The position numbers and the translations under genes were made by a program. The notes beneath the pieces are model-generated. The model made no database searches. It was not told the origin of the DNA and saw nothing but the letters and a program-made list of their open reading frames with translations. From positions 23,909,501 through 23,973,500 of the forward strand of contig NC_068557.1 of the NCBI RefSeq assembly GCF_022201045.2: DNA of 64,000 nucleotides. The letters run 5' to 3'. The DNA comes from Citrus sinensis (lineage: Eukaryota > Streptophyta > Magnoliopsida > Sapindales > Rutaceae). This document shows positions 26,857 through 37,593 of this stretch, piece after piece (within the stretch, counting starts at the first letter, position 1; the number at the start of each line of letters is the position of its first letter).

Positions 26857-27463
26857 ATGTCACGTTACCGAGGGCCTCGTTTAAAAAAAAAAACGTTGTT
26901 TGGGGGCTTTGCCGGGACTAACGAGTAAAAGGCCTAGAGCCGGAAGCGATTTTAGAAACCAATTGCGCTCCGTAAAAAAATCTCAATATCGAATTCGTTT
27001 AGAAGAAAAACAAAAATTGCGTTTTCATTATGGTCTTACAGAACGACAATTACTTAAATATGTTCGTATCGCCAGAAAAGCCAAAGGGTCAACCGGTCTG
27101 GTTTTACTACAATTACTTGAAATGCGTTTGGATAACATTCTTTTTCGATTGGGTATGGCTTCAACTATTCCTCAAGCCCGCCAATTGGTTAACCATCGAC
27201 ATATTTTAGTTAATGGTCGTATAGTCGATATACCAAGTTATCGTTGCAAACCCCGAGATATTATTACAGTAAGGGATGACCCAAAATCTAGATCTCTGGT
27301 TCAAAATTATCTTGATTCATCCCACCATGAGGAATTGCCAAAGCATTTGACTCTTCGCGCATTCCAATATAAAGGATTAGTCAATCAAATAATAGATAGT
27401 CAATGGGTCGGTTTGAAAATAAATGAATTGCTTGTCGTAGAATATTATTCTCGTCAAACTTAA
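26857..27463 (+). pseudogene. rps4: plastid rps4 copy, frameshifted
   Basis: Copy of plastid ribosomal protein S4. The start [11 protein letters not shown] at 26857 runs into an A tract at 26883-26893 that is one base too long, and the frame stops at TAA 26926-26928. From 26900 the correct frame resumes ([17 protein letters not shown]) and stays open to TAA at 27461-27463 (VVEYYSRQT). Compared with the usual plastid protein as I recall it, there are missense changes, for example RIARKAKG for RIAGKAKG and TGLVLL for TGQVLL. The real gene is presumably intact in the plastome; this copy is non-functional nuclear debris. Confidence 0.9.
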
Positions 27464-27736
27464 ACCTAACTAAAATAACGGGCTCGTACAAATTTACCCT
27501 TTCACCTAACTTAAGGAAAGGGATACAAGGTAAGGAGTTTGATCCGTGGAGTTTTTTTTTATCCCATTCATGTATCATAGATCCGAGGGTAGATTTTTAT
27601 CCCCTGCCTGCCCCTTCCCTTTCTTTCCCGTAGGAATTGAGAATCTAGCTCAAAAAAAGGTCTGACTGCTTCGGTATTCATTCTTTTTTGCTTGGATACA
27701 TTCCGGTCAGTAACATTGATGAATTAGTTCAAGGTA

Positions 27737-27823
27737 CGGAAAGAGAGGGATTCGAACCCCCGGTAAACAAAAGTCTACATAGCAGTTCCAATGCTACGCC
27801 TTGAACCACTCGGCCATCTCTCC
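27737..27823 (-). tRNA. trnS-GGA: plastid-type trnS-GGA inside the NUPT
   Basis: On the minus strand an 87-nt serine tRNA with a long variable arm: it begins GGAGAGATGGCCGAGTGG, has anticodon GGA in TTGGAAC, and T arm GGGTTCGAATCC. The acceptor stem pairs GGAGAGA with TCTTTCC. Its position between rps4 and ycf3, and its opposite strand, match plastid gene order. Confidence 0.9.
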
Positions 27824-28240
27824 TACACAATGATTATGACCGAGAACCCGCGTGAATAGCGAGTTGTTCAAATTCGATTGGTAGATGGGTACGGACAATC
27901 GAATCCGTTCTAACTAGAAAAATAGAAACCCTTTCAGCAAAGAAAAAATTCTTCCTTTGAGTCTGGGGAAAAGGATAACTTTTTTTTTTTTGGTGAGGGA
28001 ATTGTTGAAAACGATAAGACTATATATCTTGTTTGCGAAGATGATGTTCCTTTTTTTTCTAATATTTCTACCTGATTTAATCAATGAGTTGGAACGAATC
28101 AACGGATCGGTCTATTTTTTTTTTTTTATTTTTTTTAACACGTCTGCTTTTATGTTATTTTGTACTGTACAATTCCTTTGTTTGTGGGATCATTTTCTCA
28201 CAAGAGGTAATGAAACGAATTATAGAATGGATTTTTACCT

Positions 28241-29410
28241 ATGCCTAGATCGCGGATAAACGGAAATTTTATTGATAAGACCTTTTCGATTGTAGCCAAT
28301 ATATTATTACGAATAATTCCGACAACTGTAGGAGAAAAAGAGGCATTTACCGCTTTTAGTCTTAGAAGAAAAAAAGACGAGTTGGAATAGAAAAGAACAA
28401 AAAAAAAAAGATTATTGAAGAAATCTATGCTTCAATTGTCAGTTCTAGTATTGAGTGAAAGGTTACACCGATGGGTTCTGTATTGCAAGTCAACCCCTCT
28501 ACACTAGTACCAATAGGCAGCATAGGGGAAGACGCGCTACATCTAAGAATCAGCAACACAAAAACTTTGTTATAAACTACCCCATTTCTTAGCGGGATCG
28601 GGACTAAGAAGAATGGTTGGGATAACAAACATCCATCTCGTTCGTACTGTGGATACCCGTATAACCATCGAAGACTGTTGAAGTGATTAATTCCTGTAAA
28701 TTAAGGGGCGTTGAGAACAAAGAAATTGTTGGAGTTTCCGGTTTTATCTAGTACCAACACGCGTGATATTAAGAAAAAAGCTTTTGCAGGAAGGTTGGCT
28801 AGAGATTTCTTGTAAAAACATTAGCCCCACTTAGTTCATAATGAGAATATTTCAATCTTTTTTGATTTCATGGATTATTCTCATAATGCACATAAAGGAG
28901 GAGCCGTATGAGATTTTCATCTCATGTACGGTTTTGAAACGGAGAATTCTTTGAATCGAATGACGACCGTAACGGATGTCAGCTCAATCTGAAGGCAATT
29001 ATGCGGAAGCTTTACAGAATTATTATGAAGCTATGCGACTAGAAATTGATCCTTACGATCGAAGCTATATACTCTATAACATAGGCCTTATCCACACAAG
29101 TAACGGAGAACATACAAAAGCTTTAGAATATTATTTTCGGGCACTAGAACGAAATCCGTTCTTACCACAAGCTTTTAATAATATGGCTGTGATCTGTCAT
29201 TACGTGCGACTATCTCTACTATAGAAAGAAAAAAGTAAAAGAAAAAAAAAAAAGGAGGGGGGGTAAAGAGCAAATACACTAATAAATACTCGAAAAAAAA
29301 AAATAGGCTTTCTACATATGCATCGTGCAAAAACGATTTTTATCAGCTGTAGCAAAGAAAGAAACTTCATAGAAGTCGAAATATGAAGAAATCGATATGC
29401 CTAGATAGTT
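28241..29410 (+). pseudogene. ycf3: plastid ycf3 (pafI) partial copy: exon 1, intron 1, exon 2
   Basis: Ycf3 is a TPR protein that assembles photosystem I. Exon 1 starts at 28241 ([13 protein letters not shown]) and is clean for 37 codons to 28351. The expected last codons (YYRD) and the group II intron start GTGCGA are missing, replaced by intron-interior sequence. Group II intron 1 continues to about 28973 and includes a domain V hairpin. Exon 2, about 28974-29203 (230 nt, the usual length), is intact and shows TPR sequence ([19 protein letters not shown]). It is followed by the intron 2 start GTGCGAC at 29204. Exon 3 is absent: the insertion ends inside intron 2 near 29410. The copy cannot make Ycf3. 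Confidence 0.88.
28901..28937 (+). ncRNA. group II intron domain V (ycf3 intron 1)
   Basis: GAGCCGTATGAGAT and ATCTCATGTACGG form the typical domain V stem with its bulge. The tetraloop reads TTTC, where group II introns normally carry GAAA. It lies about 37 nt before ycf3 exon 2, the right place for domain V. Confidence 0.8.
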
Positions 29411-29675
29411 TATTCCATCATTAAATGCCCCAAAACATGACTAATTTATACATGAATCTACATTCCTCTCTTCTGTTTGTCAATTATATTTCAAGCAGAA
29501 GAAAATCGTGGAACTTCCTCTTTACATAACATTGAAGCTCAAAGGCGCATACATAATACGCTTTATAATAGTGGTTAATCCCGGTGAACAACAGTTACAC
29601 AGAGCAAACACCAACAACATAAAACTTGTGCAGCTGAACCAGCTTTTTCTAGCATCTAGCCATAGGGTAGTGTGT

Positions 29676-32600
29676 TTACAGAGCATATATTTTCTCCATG
29701 TCGGAGTTATACTCATCAACGTCTGACATATTTGCGGAGTATACTGACCATGAGAATGACTTACTTCCACTTGCCCTTCTAATGCGTCTCTGAGAATCGT
29801 TGCGGAAAAGCCCAAAACGTTGTCGGAAAACAAAATAACACATACTTGCAAGTGTCCCAACAAGAATCGGCGCTCCCATTAGGGTTATGGTGATAGCCAT
29901 CCATGAATGTCCGTTTCCCACAACCATAAAAGCTATAGACAGAAATGCTGCACAAGTGCAAGCGCATGCTGTCCACATTAACTTGTTCACTACTGATACA
30001 ACCTGCTTCTGAGCGGTAGTATCCCAGGCTACCAGAGTGATCTGAACCACTACAACAGCTAGAGATATGAAAAGAGACGTTGCATTTAAAAGGCAGAACA
30101 CGCGGAAACCTACTTTGTCAGCAATGTTAGCCTTTCCTACTTCTGGTCCATGCATTAAATATTGGCCTGGCAAGTTGAACAAAGCCAAGAAAGCTATTGA
30201 GGCAAAAAGAACAGCAACAACTGTGATAGAATTGGTGGTGTTTTGGACAGCTTCTCTGTGAAGTTTCCTCAGTTCCTTGGCGATGCCAGAAACTCTTCTG
30301 TTGGTTTTTTCATTTTGTATGAGTTGTGCACTAACTTCATGCTTAATGTCACTCACAGTCCTCTTAAGTTCCATTGCTTCATCAACCTGGCCAACATATC
30401 TTGCATGCTTGGCACCAGCCTCTGCAAGAGCTTCCTTAATTTCCAGTGTAGAATCTCCATACTGGAGTTTGTCTGCTAAATCCATTGCAGTTTCTCGCTG
30501 ATTATTGATGGCGTTGACATCAATGGATGTATAACTTAGCAATAGGGATACTATCTGAAATTTGCAAAATGTCGGTAACACAAACATAAGTAAAAATGAA
30601 CTTTCCTTATCTGTAGCTAATCTTAATGTAGAAACTACAGCAACATGCACCATTATTCTTTGGAGGCATTAGCACCTTAATTAAGCTTATGCCTTTATCT
30701 GCTACATTGGAATTCACAACCTTTTATGTATATAGATTCACATTTTTACAATGCTAGATTTATGTATTTGAGACAGGATAATTCCAAGGTCCATGTTTCT
30801 AAATGGATTCTTCAAATTTGAGACAAAGATCAACCAAGAAGGAATTGTTTCATTTTCATGCTATGAATCAGATACTCTAGGGTAGTGCAATGTTAATCTT
30901 CCCTTTCCGTGTAAGAAGTTCATAATTTCACTGTTAGGGCTAAAACTGATTGAAAAGTCCAAAAGTATATGAAAGAACAACAAAAAGAAATATCATCAAT
31001 GACAAGAAGTTCATGAGAAAACAAAACATCAGTTAAGGATACCTGAGGACGGCATTTCCTTGTAGCTATATGCACCGCTGTATTGCCCTTCTTGTCGCGC
31101 TCATTTAGTATTAAATGATCAGCAGATAATATATCCTCTACCACTGAAGGACACTGACCCTTTACAGCCATATGGAGTGCAGTTTGACCTTTCTTATCTT
31201 TAATTGTGACAATTTCTGGATCCCGGACTATAAGAGCTGTAACTATATTAATGAGACCATACCTTGCAGCAGTATGCAGCGCTGTTTTTCCATTTTTTCT
31301 AACTATTCTCGTGCAGCTGACATCAGCATCCAAGATGGTATTCACCACATCCAAATGATCTTGCACAGCTGCCGAATAAAGTGGGCTAGTATTTGAGGAG
31401 TCACAGGACTTACATAGCTCAGGCCAAATGCTCACAAGCTCCTTTGCGATCCCTGAACAAAATAATGTAAAGTTCAAAACTGGGTAAGCTCTAAAAGACA
31501 AAGTACAGGTGGCAAGATGTGTTCATAAGTACAACTTTCAATAAAGACTCTAGGACAAAAGCTCAAAATTCAATACCAAGATCTCATAGTTCTCTAATTT
31601 ACATACAACCCTCTATTAGTTGTGCTGGCCTCTACAATATACAGGAAGCAGTTGACATAAATGGTCTGGAATGACTCAAAGAAACCAAAGCAAATAAGTT
31701 ATTATTTCTGGCCTTGCCTTGTAAGATAGTAGATATTGAGCAAGTACAAACTAGTATATTGTTAAATAAAGGATGTATAGTCATAAACCTTTCTAGCAAG
31801 ATTTTCTATTCGCACATGACTAAATCATGAAAATAAAATCTGCTGGTGATTATATCATCCCGAACAGTTCATCAAAATTTGTTTCTACCATAAACATAAG
31901 CAACGATAAATCCACCAGCATGTTAATATAATGATCAGCTACACCAATTATAGAATGCTCTTGAAACCAAAATTCAAGTGTATCACCATGATACCCCCGA
32001 ATACAGCAAATTAAACACAGTTACGAGTTGTGAACATAAAAAAGTACTGAATGATAGAAGTAAAAACTTCGGAGTACATTTAAGGTGGAAGCCAGCTTAG
32101 TGATCCGAAATTACAAATAGTAAATGATTTCAAGTTTCAATTTCATGTATTTATATTCATTCAGGATCAACAAGATACAGTGGTACTCCCACAGCCAAAA
32201 ACCCAGTAAGAGCTCAAAATCTGAGCGCGTGTGAATATCCTTTATGCATCCAATTAATCCAATCCATAAAAATCAGGAGCAGCAAATGCAATAGCAATTC
32301 CAGATATATTTAACAAATATAAGGCTCTCATCTGAATGCAAAATCACTATCCGAATCAACGATCAACGGCTAAATTATAAACGATCAAACTAAACACAAC
32401 TCAGAAAAGATAAAAAGGGACAGAAATTCAGAGAGCCAAAATCATACCCAAGTGGCCTTTCTTAGCGGCAACATGAAACGTGTTCATATCAGACCGGGAC
32501 CTGATTTTGACAATCTCAACATCACAAAACTTAAGCAAGCAACTGAAAATATCCTGAAAATTATTAGCTGCGGAGATGTACAGGGCAGTCTCCCCTGTAT

Positions 32601-32763
32601 CATTCTGCATAGCCATTAGCTCAGATACCAAAGAAGAACCATCAGGAGCTTCATCCTTTGTCAAATTATCAATAATATTCTTGATGGTTTCCAGGTCCCC
32701 AGATCGAACGGCAGAGAAAAAAGATTGGTGGGTAATGAACCTGAATGACTTTAATGAATCCAT
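29676..32763 (-). CDS. ankyrin-repeat PGG-domain membrane protein (At2g01680-like)
   Basis: Three exons on the minus strand: 32763-32448, 31452-31043, 30554-29676, totalling 1605 nt or 534 aa. The start MDSLKSFRFITHQSFFSAVR was chosen because THQ(S/A)FFSAVRSGD opens the Arabidopsis At2g01680 protein; an in-frame ATG at 32859 would add 32 residues of poor quality. Ankyrin repeats cover about residues 15-290 (NGKTALHTAARYG, KKGQTALHMAVKG, KKGNTAVHIATRK). A PGG domain follows with four membrane segments near 352-370, 394-418, 434-454 and 461-485 (VVAVLFASIAFLALFNLPGQ). Relatives such as ITN1 and ACD6 act in salt stress and defence signalling at membranes; the role of this one is unknown. It is convergent with VAC14, the plastid insertion lying between the two 3' ends. 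Length and both termini fit the orthologue. Confidence 0.93.
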
Positions 32764-33351
32764 CAGAAGACTTGAAGAACTGAAATCCAATTTACAAGCA
32801 TAATAAAAATGATCTTCTTCTTCTTTAGTACACTTTGTGTTTTCTTTCTTCTTTGTCAATGAAGAGAAGACTTAATAAGATGCGAGAAGGATTTGATGAT
32901 ATAAAGGGACACATGTATCGTTTCTCTCTTCTTGGATATGACTAATTGGTGGATTGATTGAGTGGGTGGCCTTGAATTTCTTGAAAGTTTTTCATTAACA
33001 ATTAATTGGGTCTACAGTCTACTCGCTTTTGACAGCAAAACACCATGTGGGGGGTGTTGGGTTGACTCTTTCATAGAATTCCATTTTATTTTTCTTTTAA
33101 CACAAAACAAAACAAAACAAATTCACAGTGGCAATGCTGTTTTGTTTTGTATGCAGCCAGCTAATTTGTACATAAGACTTTTAGTCTTGTGAGTAGTGTG
33201 CCTATGCGCTGCCTAGATTTACTAGATTCCAGTATTGCAGTACTTTGACAGCAGTTGCTTGAGCAATGTGTCTGAGTTTGTATATGGATTTATTTCCCGG
33301 AGTTAGCCGTGTCCTTATTTTACATGGGTCCGCCTAAGTTTTACAGCTGAG
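32764..33351. other. ankyrin gene 5' flank
   Basis: Leader and promoter region of the minus-strand ankyrin gene. A short AAAACAAAACAAAAC run lies near 33102-33120. No other gene seen. Confidence 0.4.
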
Positions 33352-33928
33352 GTAAGTTGTTGCTGTCCTGTAAAATTTCATTCAGCCCCTATGCTCTATA
33401 TTATTTATAATTTATTCTTAAGTATTAAAAAATTTTCTGCATTATAAAAATTTCATTAAGTCCCTTGTGCTCTGTTTTATCTCATTAAAACCTTTACAGT
33501 ACTAATTCGTCCCCTATAATTTTATAGTGAATGCACTATTAAATTCATAATATCTATGAATAAATTGTAAATAATATAGAGTAGTCTAATTGAATATAGA
33601 ATAGTTTACAATTGTATAGTGCGTTCACTAAATAGGAATCGAAATTATCTAAAAACATAATGAGTTAGAATCGAAATAACTAGAATTGGAATCAGAATAA
33701 TTTATTTACTTGAACTGCAGGAATCATAATTAGAATGAGTTGTATTATCATTTATGTGTTTACTTTGTCTTATAATCAAAATCAGAATGAGTTAAATTGC
33801 AACAAATTACTACAAAATTCTTAATTAATTTTTATAATGTAGAAAGTTGTTTAATACTTATGAATCAATTGTAAATAATATAGAATATAGAGAGCTGAAT
33901 GAAATTGTACAGGACAGATGTAACTTAC
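33352..33928. mobile_element. fold-back MITE with about 110-bp inverted arms
   Basis: Left arm 33352-33460 and right arm 33820-33928 are reverse complements at high identity. Shared words are GTAAGTT at the tips, CTGTCCTGTA, ATTTCATTCAGC, CTATATTATTTA, AAGTATTAAA and CATTATAAAAAT. The 360-bp middle is AT-rich with repeated AGAATGAGTT-like words and no gene. No target duplication could be recognised, so the family is open. Confidence 0.8.
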
Positions 33929-36186
33929 ATCAAACGGGGATCCATTTTGCATCAGTCGTCCCCTCACATTTGTGTGCAATAATTTCGCACCGCACGCCGC
34001 CACGCCCTCTTAAAAAAAAAATTAAAAATAAAAATCTCTCAATACACAGAATGGGTTCTTGCACTACTCATCAACCTAAGATAAATTTGTTTTCTTGGTG
34101 AAGCGTTATAATATACTAGTACGATAATGAGCACTGATATTAAATTAAAAAAAAAAAAAAGAAGATTAAAATGACTATAATTTTCACTATCGTACTCCCA
34201 AACCACAAGTGATTTAGCAACTGGCAAGCCACAAATAAATTTGATACAAGTGAAGTGTGTTACAATAAACTTTTTTTTTTTTTTTTTTTGGGGGATGATC
34301 ACATCATTCTTCATCGTTATACACAAGATCCTAATTTTAAACATCCAGTGACCAAATTATTCGATTACTAATGTCAGGGGCAGTATTACATAGACTTGTA
34401 ATATAAACTTACTAAACTTATGATTTCTTAAGAGTTAAATTTTATTTGTTTGACACACTTGATAAAATCCTTCCTTCCCACTTAACTACCCAAGAGATAG
34501 AACAATTTAAAATTTCAAACTTTAATTATTCAATAATGTTGTCTTTTGTATTTTTTATATCAAATTTTATGCAATTTTCAATGAATATAGTATTACTCTC
34601 ACTCCTTGCATCTCTCGTTTTGCTTATTTATAAATATAACTAATAATAATTAATCAGCACAAGGATTTACATCATGTTTGTTGGTCCATTCTATTGCAGT
34701 CTGATTAAAGTTGGCCTAGTTAGCGTCGGCGAGCAATGAACAAATAGACACGAGCACAGTACTAGATATGGATTGAGCAGCAAGCACCACTCCATTTGTG
34801 ATTTGTCATTCTGACTGCAGAGATGCAAGGTCATGCCATTTGGGCTCAGCTCAAGGGCTTACTCTAGAATGGGCCTCATGCCACTCAGTTCACATCATAG
34901 AAAGCCCTTCAGGTCAAAGGCTTCCATTGGGCCTGATGTCAACCCGACACCTAATCACTAAAAATAAAATAATTGAGAATTTTCTGGCGATTTTATTGAT
35001 AAACTTTGTTAATTACATTTCACTGTAGCGTGAGTCCAAATTTTGATTAAATCACGAGGGGTCGAAGGCGAGTTTCTTGAGGGCCGTGAATCAATATCAC
35101 GAGGCGCTCTTTCACTTGTTGTTTTGGGGTTGCCCGTGAGCTCTCGTTACCATTTTCCACGCCATTTATTAAATTACAAAGCTTTCACATGAATGATCTT
35201 CAAAGTGACTGCGACCGTGAGCGTTTTGTTAAGCTTCGGTCAAAATTATTAAATAAGTTAATCGACATAAATTCCAAAACAGCAATCCATGCATCACATC
35301 TGATTAATTTACTTAGCTGGTGCTACAGTAAAATATGAACAAAAAATAGAAGACCAAGTTTGTTATTTATATGTTGTTAACAAATTAAACATGCAAAGGT
35401 CCGTGGTAAATATCTTTTTGAATATCAGTGAGAGAAAAATTTAAATTGCGTTTCATAAGTTTAATTTCGATTACCTCTAGTAATTGTTTAATAATAAATA
35501 TCACCAATCCTCTTATTATAATATCAATGTTCCCAAAAAAAATAAATTAAATAAATAACATGACATAGGTGTTTATGTTATTTTGAATCTATAGTACTCA
35601 ACTAAAGACAAAAATTATATCACATTGATGACTAAAAAAATAGGGAAATAATAATTTTAAGGGTCATTTTGTATTCATAATGGCTCGAGAGTGAGTCATT
35701 TTGGAGCTAACAAAAGGGGAAGAAAAAAACCTGCTTCAGGTGCACTTTAGTCCATAGGTAATGGGTCTTTTTGGCGATAAACGCAAAGAGAACTCTCGAA
35801 GTTCCCTACTTGTTTATACAACAAAATCGATTTCTTTCTTCGTTGGATGATGCAATCTGAATAATTGGACCAAAAATATATTGGATATACTTGCAAATAT
35901 TTAGAAAAAAAAAATTAACTTCTTTATAATAAAAATTCCTTAACTTTAAGAATAAAGTGAGGACGTGCCTCCCACTTTATGTGTTCAATTTTTTATTTCC
36001 ATATCCATTACCTTATCTATAGATGATGTTTTCGTGATATACGGTTGTGATTACGCTTAGGTTCGTCGATATTTTGAAAGTTGCGTACCGATAATAAATT
36101 AAAGAGATCAAAGGAGATAACGAAACTGTTTTCGAAGATTTAAAACACGATCATGTCGAGGATTCCAAATATCTTGTATAAGAGAA
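33929..36186. other. AT-rich intergenic DNA
   Basis: No convincing gene. A T run of about 19 at 34270-34288 and scattered short frames without family features. A GC-richer patch at 34790-34940 has several GGGCCT words and may be an old repeat. Confidence 0.4.
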
Positions 36187-36352
36187 ATTCTAAAATATTT
36201 CAGATGTACTACAATCAATTGATGCATGCATGACATGTGTAATTGAATTTAATATAATCACCACTTGCATGATAGTGGTTCAAAATAAATCCACACATGT
36301 CATGACATCATTGCTTGTTGTATGGGTGACATGGTACCTCAGATGTATTCTA
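36187..36352. repeat. fold-back element upstream of the calmodulin-like gene
   Basis: The core is a perfect 12-bp inverted repeat, CATGACATGTGT at 36229-36240 and ACACATGTCATG at 36293-36304. Further out, CAGATGTAC at about 36201 mirrors GTACCTCAGATG-type sequence at about 36335-36348, so imperfect pairing extends over about 165 bp. A smaller CCACT/AGTGG hairpin sits in the loop. It looks like a small MITE. Confidence 0.6.
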
Positions 36353-36753
36353 AAATTTATCCTTATATACTCCAATAATTCACAACTCAAATACATTCAA
36401 AAGCATATGTCCTTCCAAGTACGTACTTATTTTGGCATTTCCCTCGTATTGTGTACAACAAAATTTGTACGCGTCTAATATTATTTAAAACAAGCGTAAT
36501 TAATTAAACATTAGTCAAAACCGGTGGTACACTGCCGTATCAATCATGAAAGATGAATTCAAATTAAAACTGAAGAAAAAAAGAAAAAAAAGAAGAAGAC
36601 TTGATTAAAAATGGGAAACGTGACAGCAGTACGAGGCAGGGTAGCTAGTTAGACCAACTGTAATTAGAAATCATGCGGCCAACCCTCTTCTCCCGTTGTT
36701 GGGGGAATGCAGTCAGCCAATCACGCCTTAACTTTCTCCGTAAACCACCCAAA

Positions 36754-36762
36754 ATATATATA
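36754..36762 (+). promoter_or_regulatory. TATA box of the calmodulin-like gene
   Basis: ATATATATA followed by AACCCCCC, about 190 bp before the start codon at 36955. That leaves room for a leader of about 150-165 nt, which is CT-rich, as is typical for plant genes. Confidence 0.5.
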
Positions 36763-36954
36763 ACCCCCCCGCCTTAATTTTTACTCCCAATTTTTATTAA
36801 CACATCGTCCTTTTTCTTCCAAACGCCAACAACAACCACTATAAATCCTCCGATTTTTCGATCTAAAGATTCCTCTGCCACCGCCTCCCATCAAATATCA
36901 AATCTCTCGCTCTCCGTATAACATCCCTGAAACCGACCTTTACATATATATTAC

Positions 36955-37593
36955 ATGGGTTTGGGTTCCATTTTCCACCTGAAGAAGAAATCTTCGTTCC
37001 CCTCGATGTCACCTAATGGATCTCAGCATTCTCCGCATCCTCTGATAACGGCAACCTCCGCTGCTTGCAACAGCAACAGGAGCAACAGCAGTAGTAATAA
37101 TAATAATAATGTGATCATCCCGGACGTGCATGAACTCCGACAGGTTTTCAACAAATTCGATGCGAACGGAGACGGCAAGATCTCGGCGTCGGAGCTGGGG
37201 TCCATCCTGACCAGCCTGGGACACGCTGCCACGGAGGAGGAGCTGCAGAAGATGGTGAAGGAGATAGACGCGGACGGGGACGGATTCGTCGACTTCGACG
37301 AGTTCGTGGAGCTGAACACCAAGGGCGTTGATTCCGCGGAGGTCATGGAGAATCTGAAAGATGCGTTTTCGGTGTACGACATTGACGGGAACGGATCCAT
37401 TACCGCCGAGGAACTGCACCAGGTGTTGAGGAGCCTGGGGGACGACTGTACCCTCGCTGAGTGCAGGAGAATGATACGCGGCGTCGACTGTGACGGCGAT
37501 GGCACCATTGATTTCGAGGAGTTTAAGGTTATGATGACGGCGGGTTCTAGGTATGAATTTGCTGATCCCGTCCAAGGACAAGTCGCTGTCTAG
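36955..37593 (+). CDS. calmodulin-like protein, four EF-hands (CML25/26-like)
   Basis: Single-exon calcium sensor of 212 aa. Residues 1-52 are a low-complexity Ser/Asn tail, including SNRSNSSSNNNNN encoded by a trinucleotide tract. Four canonical EF-hand loops follow at about residues 69-80 (DANGDGKISASE), 105-116 (DADGDGFVDFDE), 142-153 (DIDGNGSITAEE) and 178-189 (DCDGDGTIDFEE). Each has Asp at position 1, Gly at 6 and Glu at 12, so all four should bind calcium. The linker FVELNTKGVDSAEVMENLKD is typical of Arabidopsis CML25 and CML26. Coding GC content is far above the surroundings. CML25-type proteins act in calcium signalling in pollen tubes and roots; that role is by analogy only. Confidence 0.93.
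   Translation: MGLGSIFHLKKKSSFPSMSPNGSQHSPHPLITATSAACNSNRSNSSSNNNNNVIIPDVHELRQVFNKFDANGDGKISASELGSILTSLGHAATEEELQKMVKEIDADGDGFVDFDEFVELNTKGVDSAEVMENLKDAFSVYDIDGNGSITAEELHQVLRSLGDDCTLAECRRMIRGVDCDGDGTIDFEEFKVMMTAGSRYEFADPVQGQVAV

Larger units (their letters stand above)
25700..29410. other. nuclear insertion of plastid DNA (NUPT)
   Basis: About 3.7 kb collinear with the plastid large single copy segment: part of the trnT-trnL spacer, trnT-UGU, rps4, trnS-GGA (opposite strand), ycf3 exon 1, ycf3 intron 1, ycf3 exon 2 and part of ycf3 intron 2. Gene order and relative strands are those of standard land-plant plastomes. It is nuclear because it sits between VAC14 and the ankyrin gene, with the ankyrin 3' region only about 270 bp beyond its right edge, and because rps4 and ycf3 exon 1 are broken. 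The spacers 27464-27736 (rps4-trnS) and 27824-28240 (trnS-ycf3) hold nothing else. Both borders are approximate. Confidence 0.9.

Noticed and set aside
28425-28628. 67-codon minus-strand frame
   Set aside because: It lies inside plastid ycf3 group II intron 1 and is chance coding.
29204-29410. Possible ycf3 exon 3 at the end of the plastid insertion
   Set aside because: The sequence is intron 2 only; the insertion stops before exon 3.
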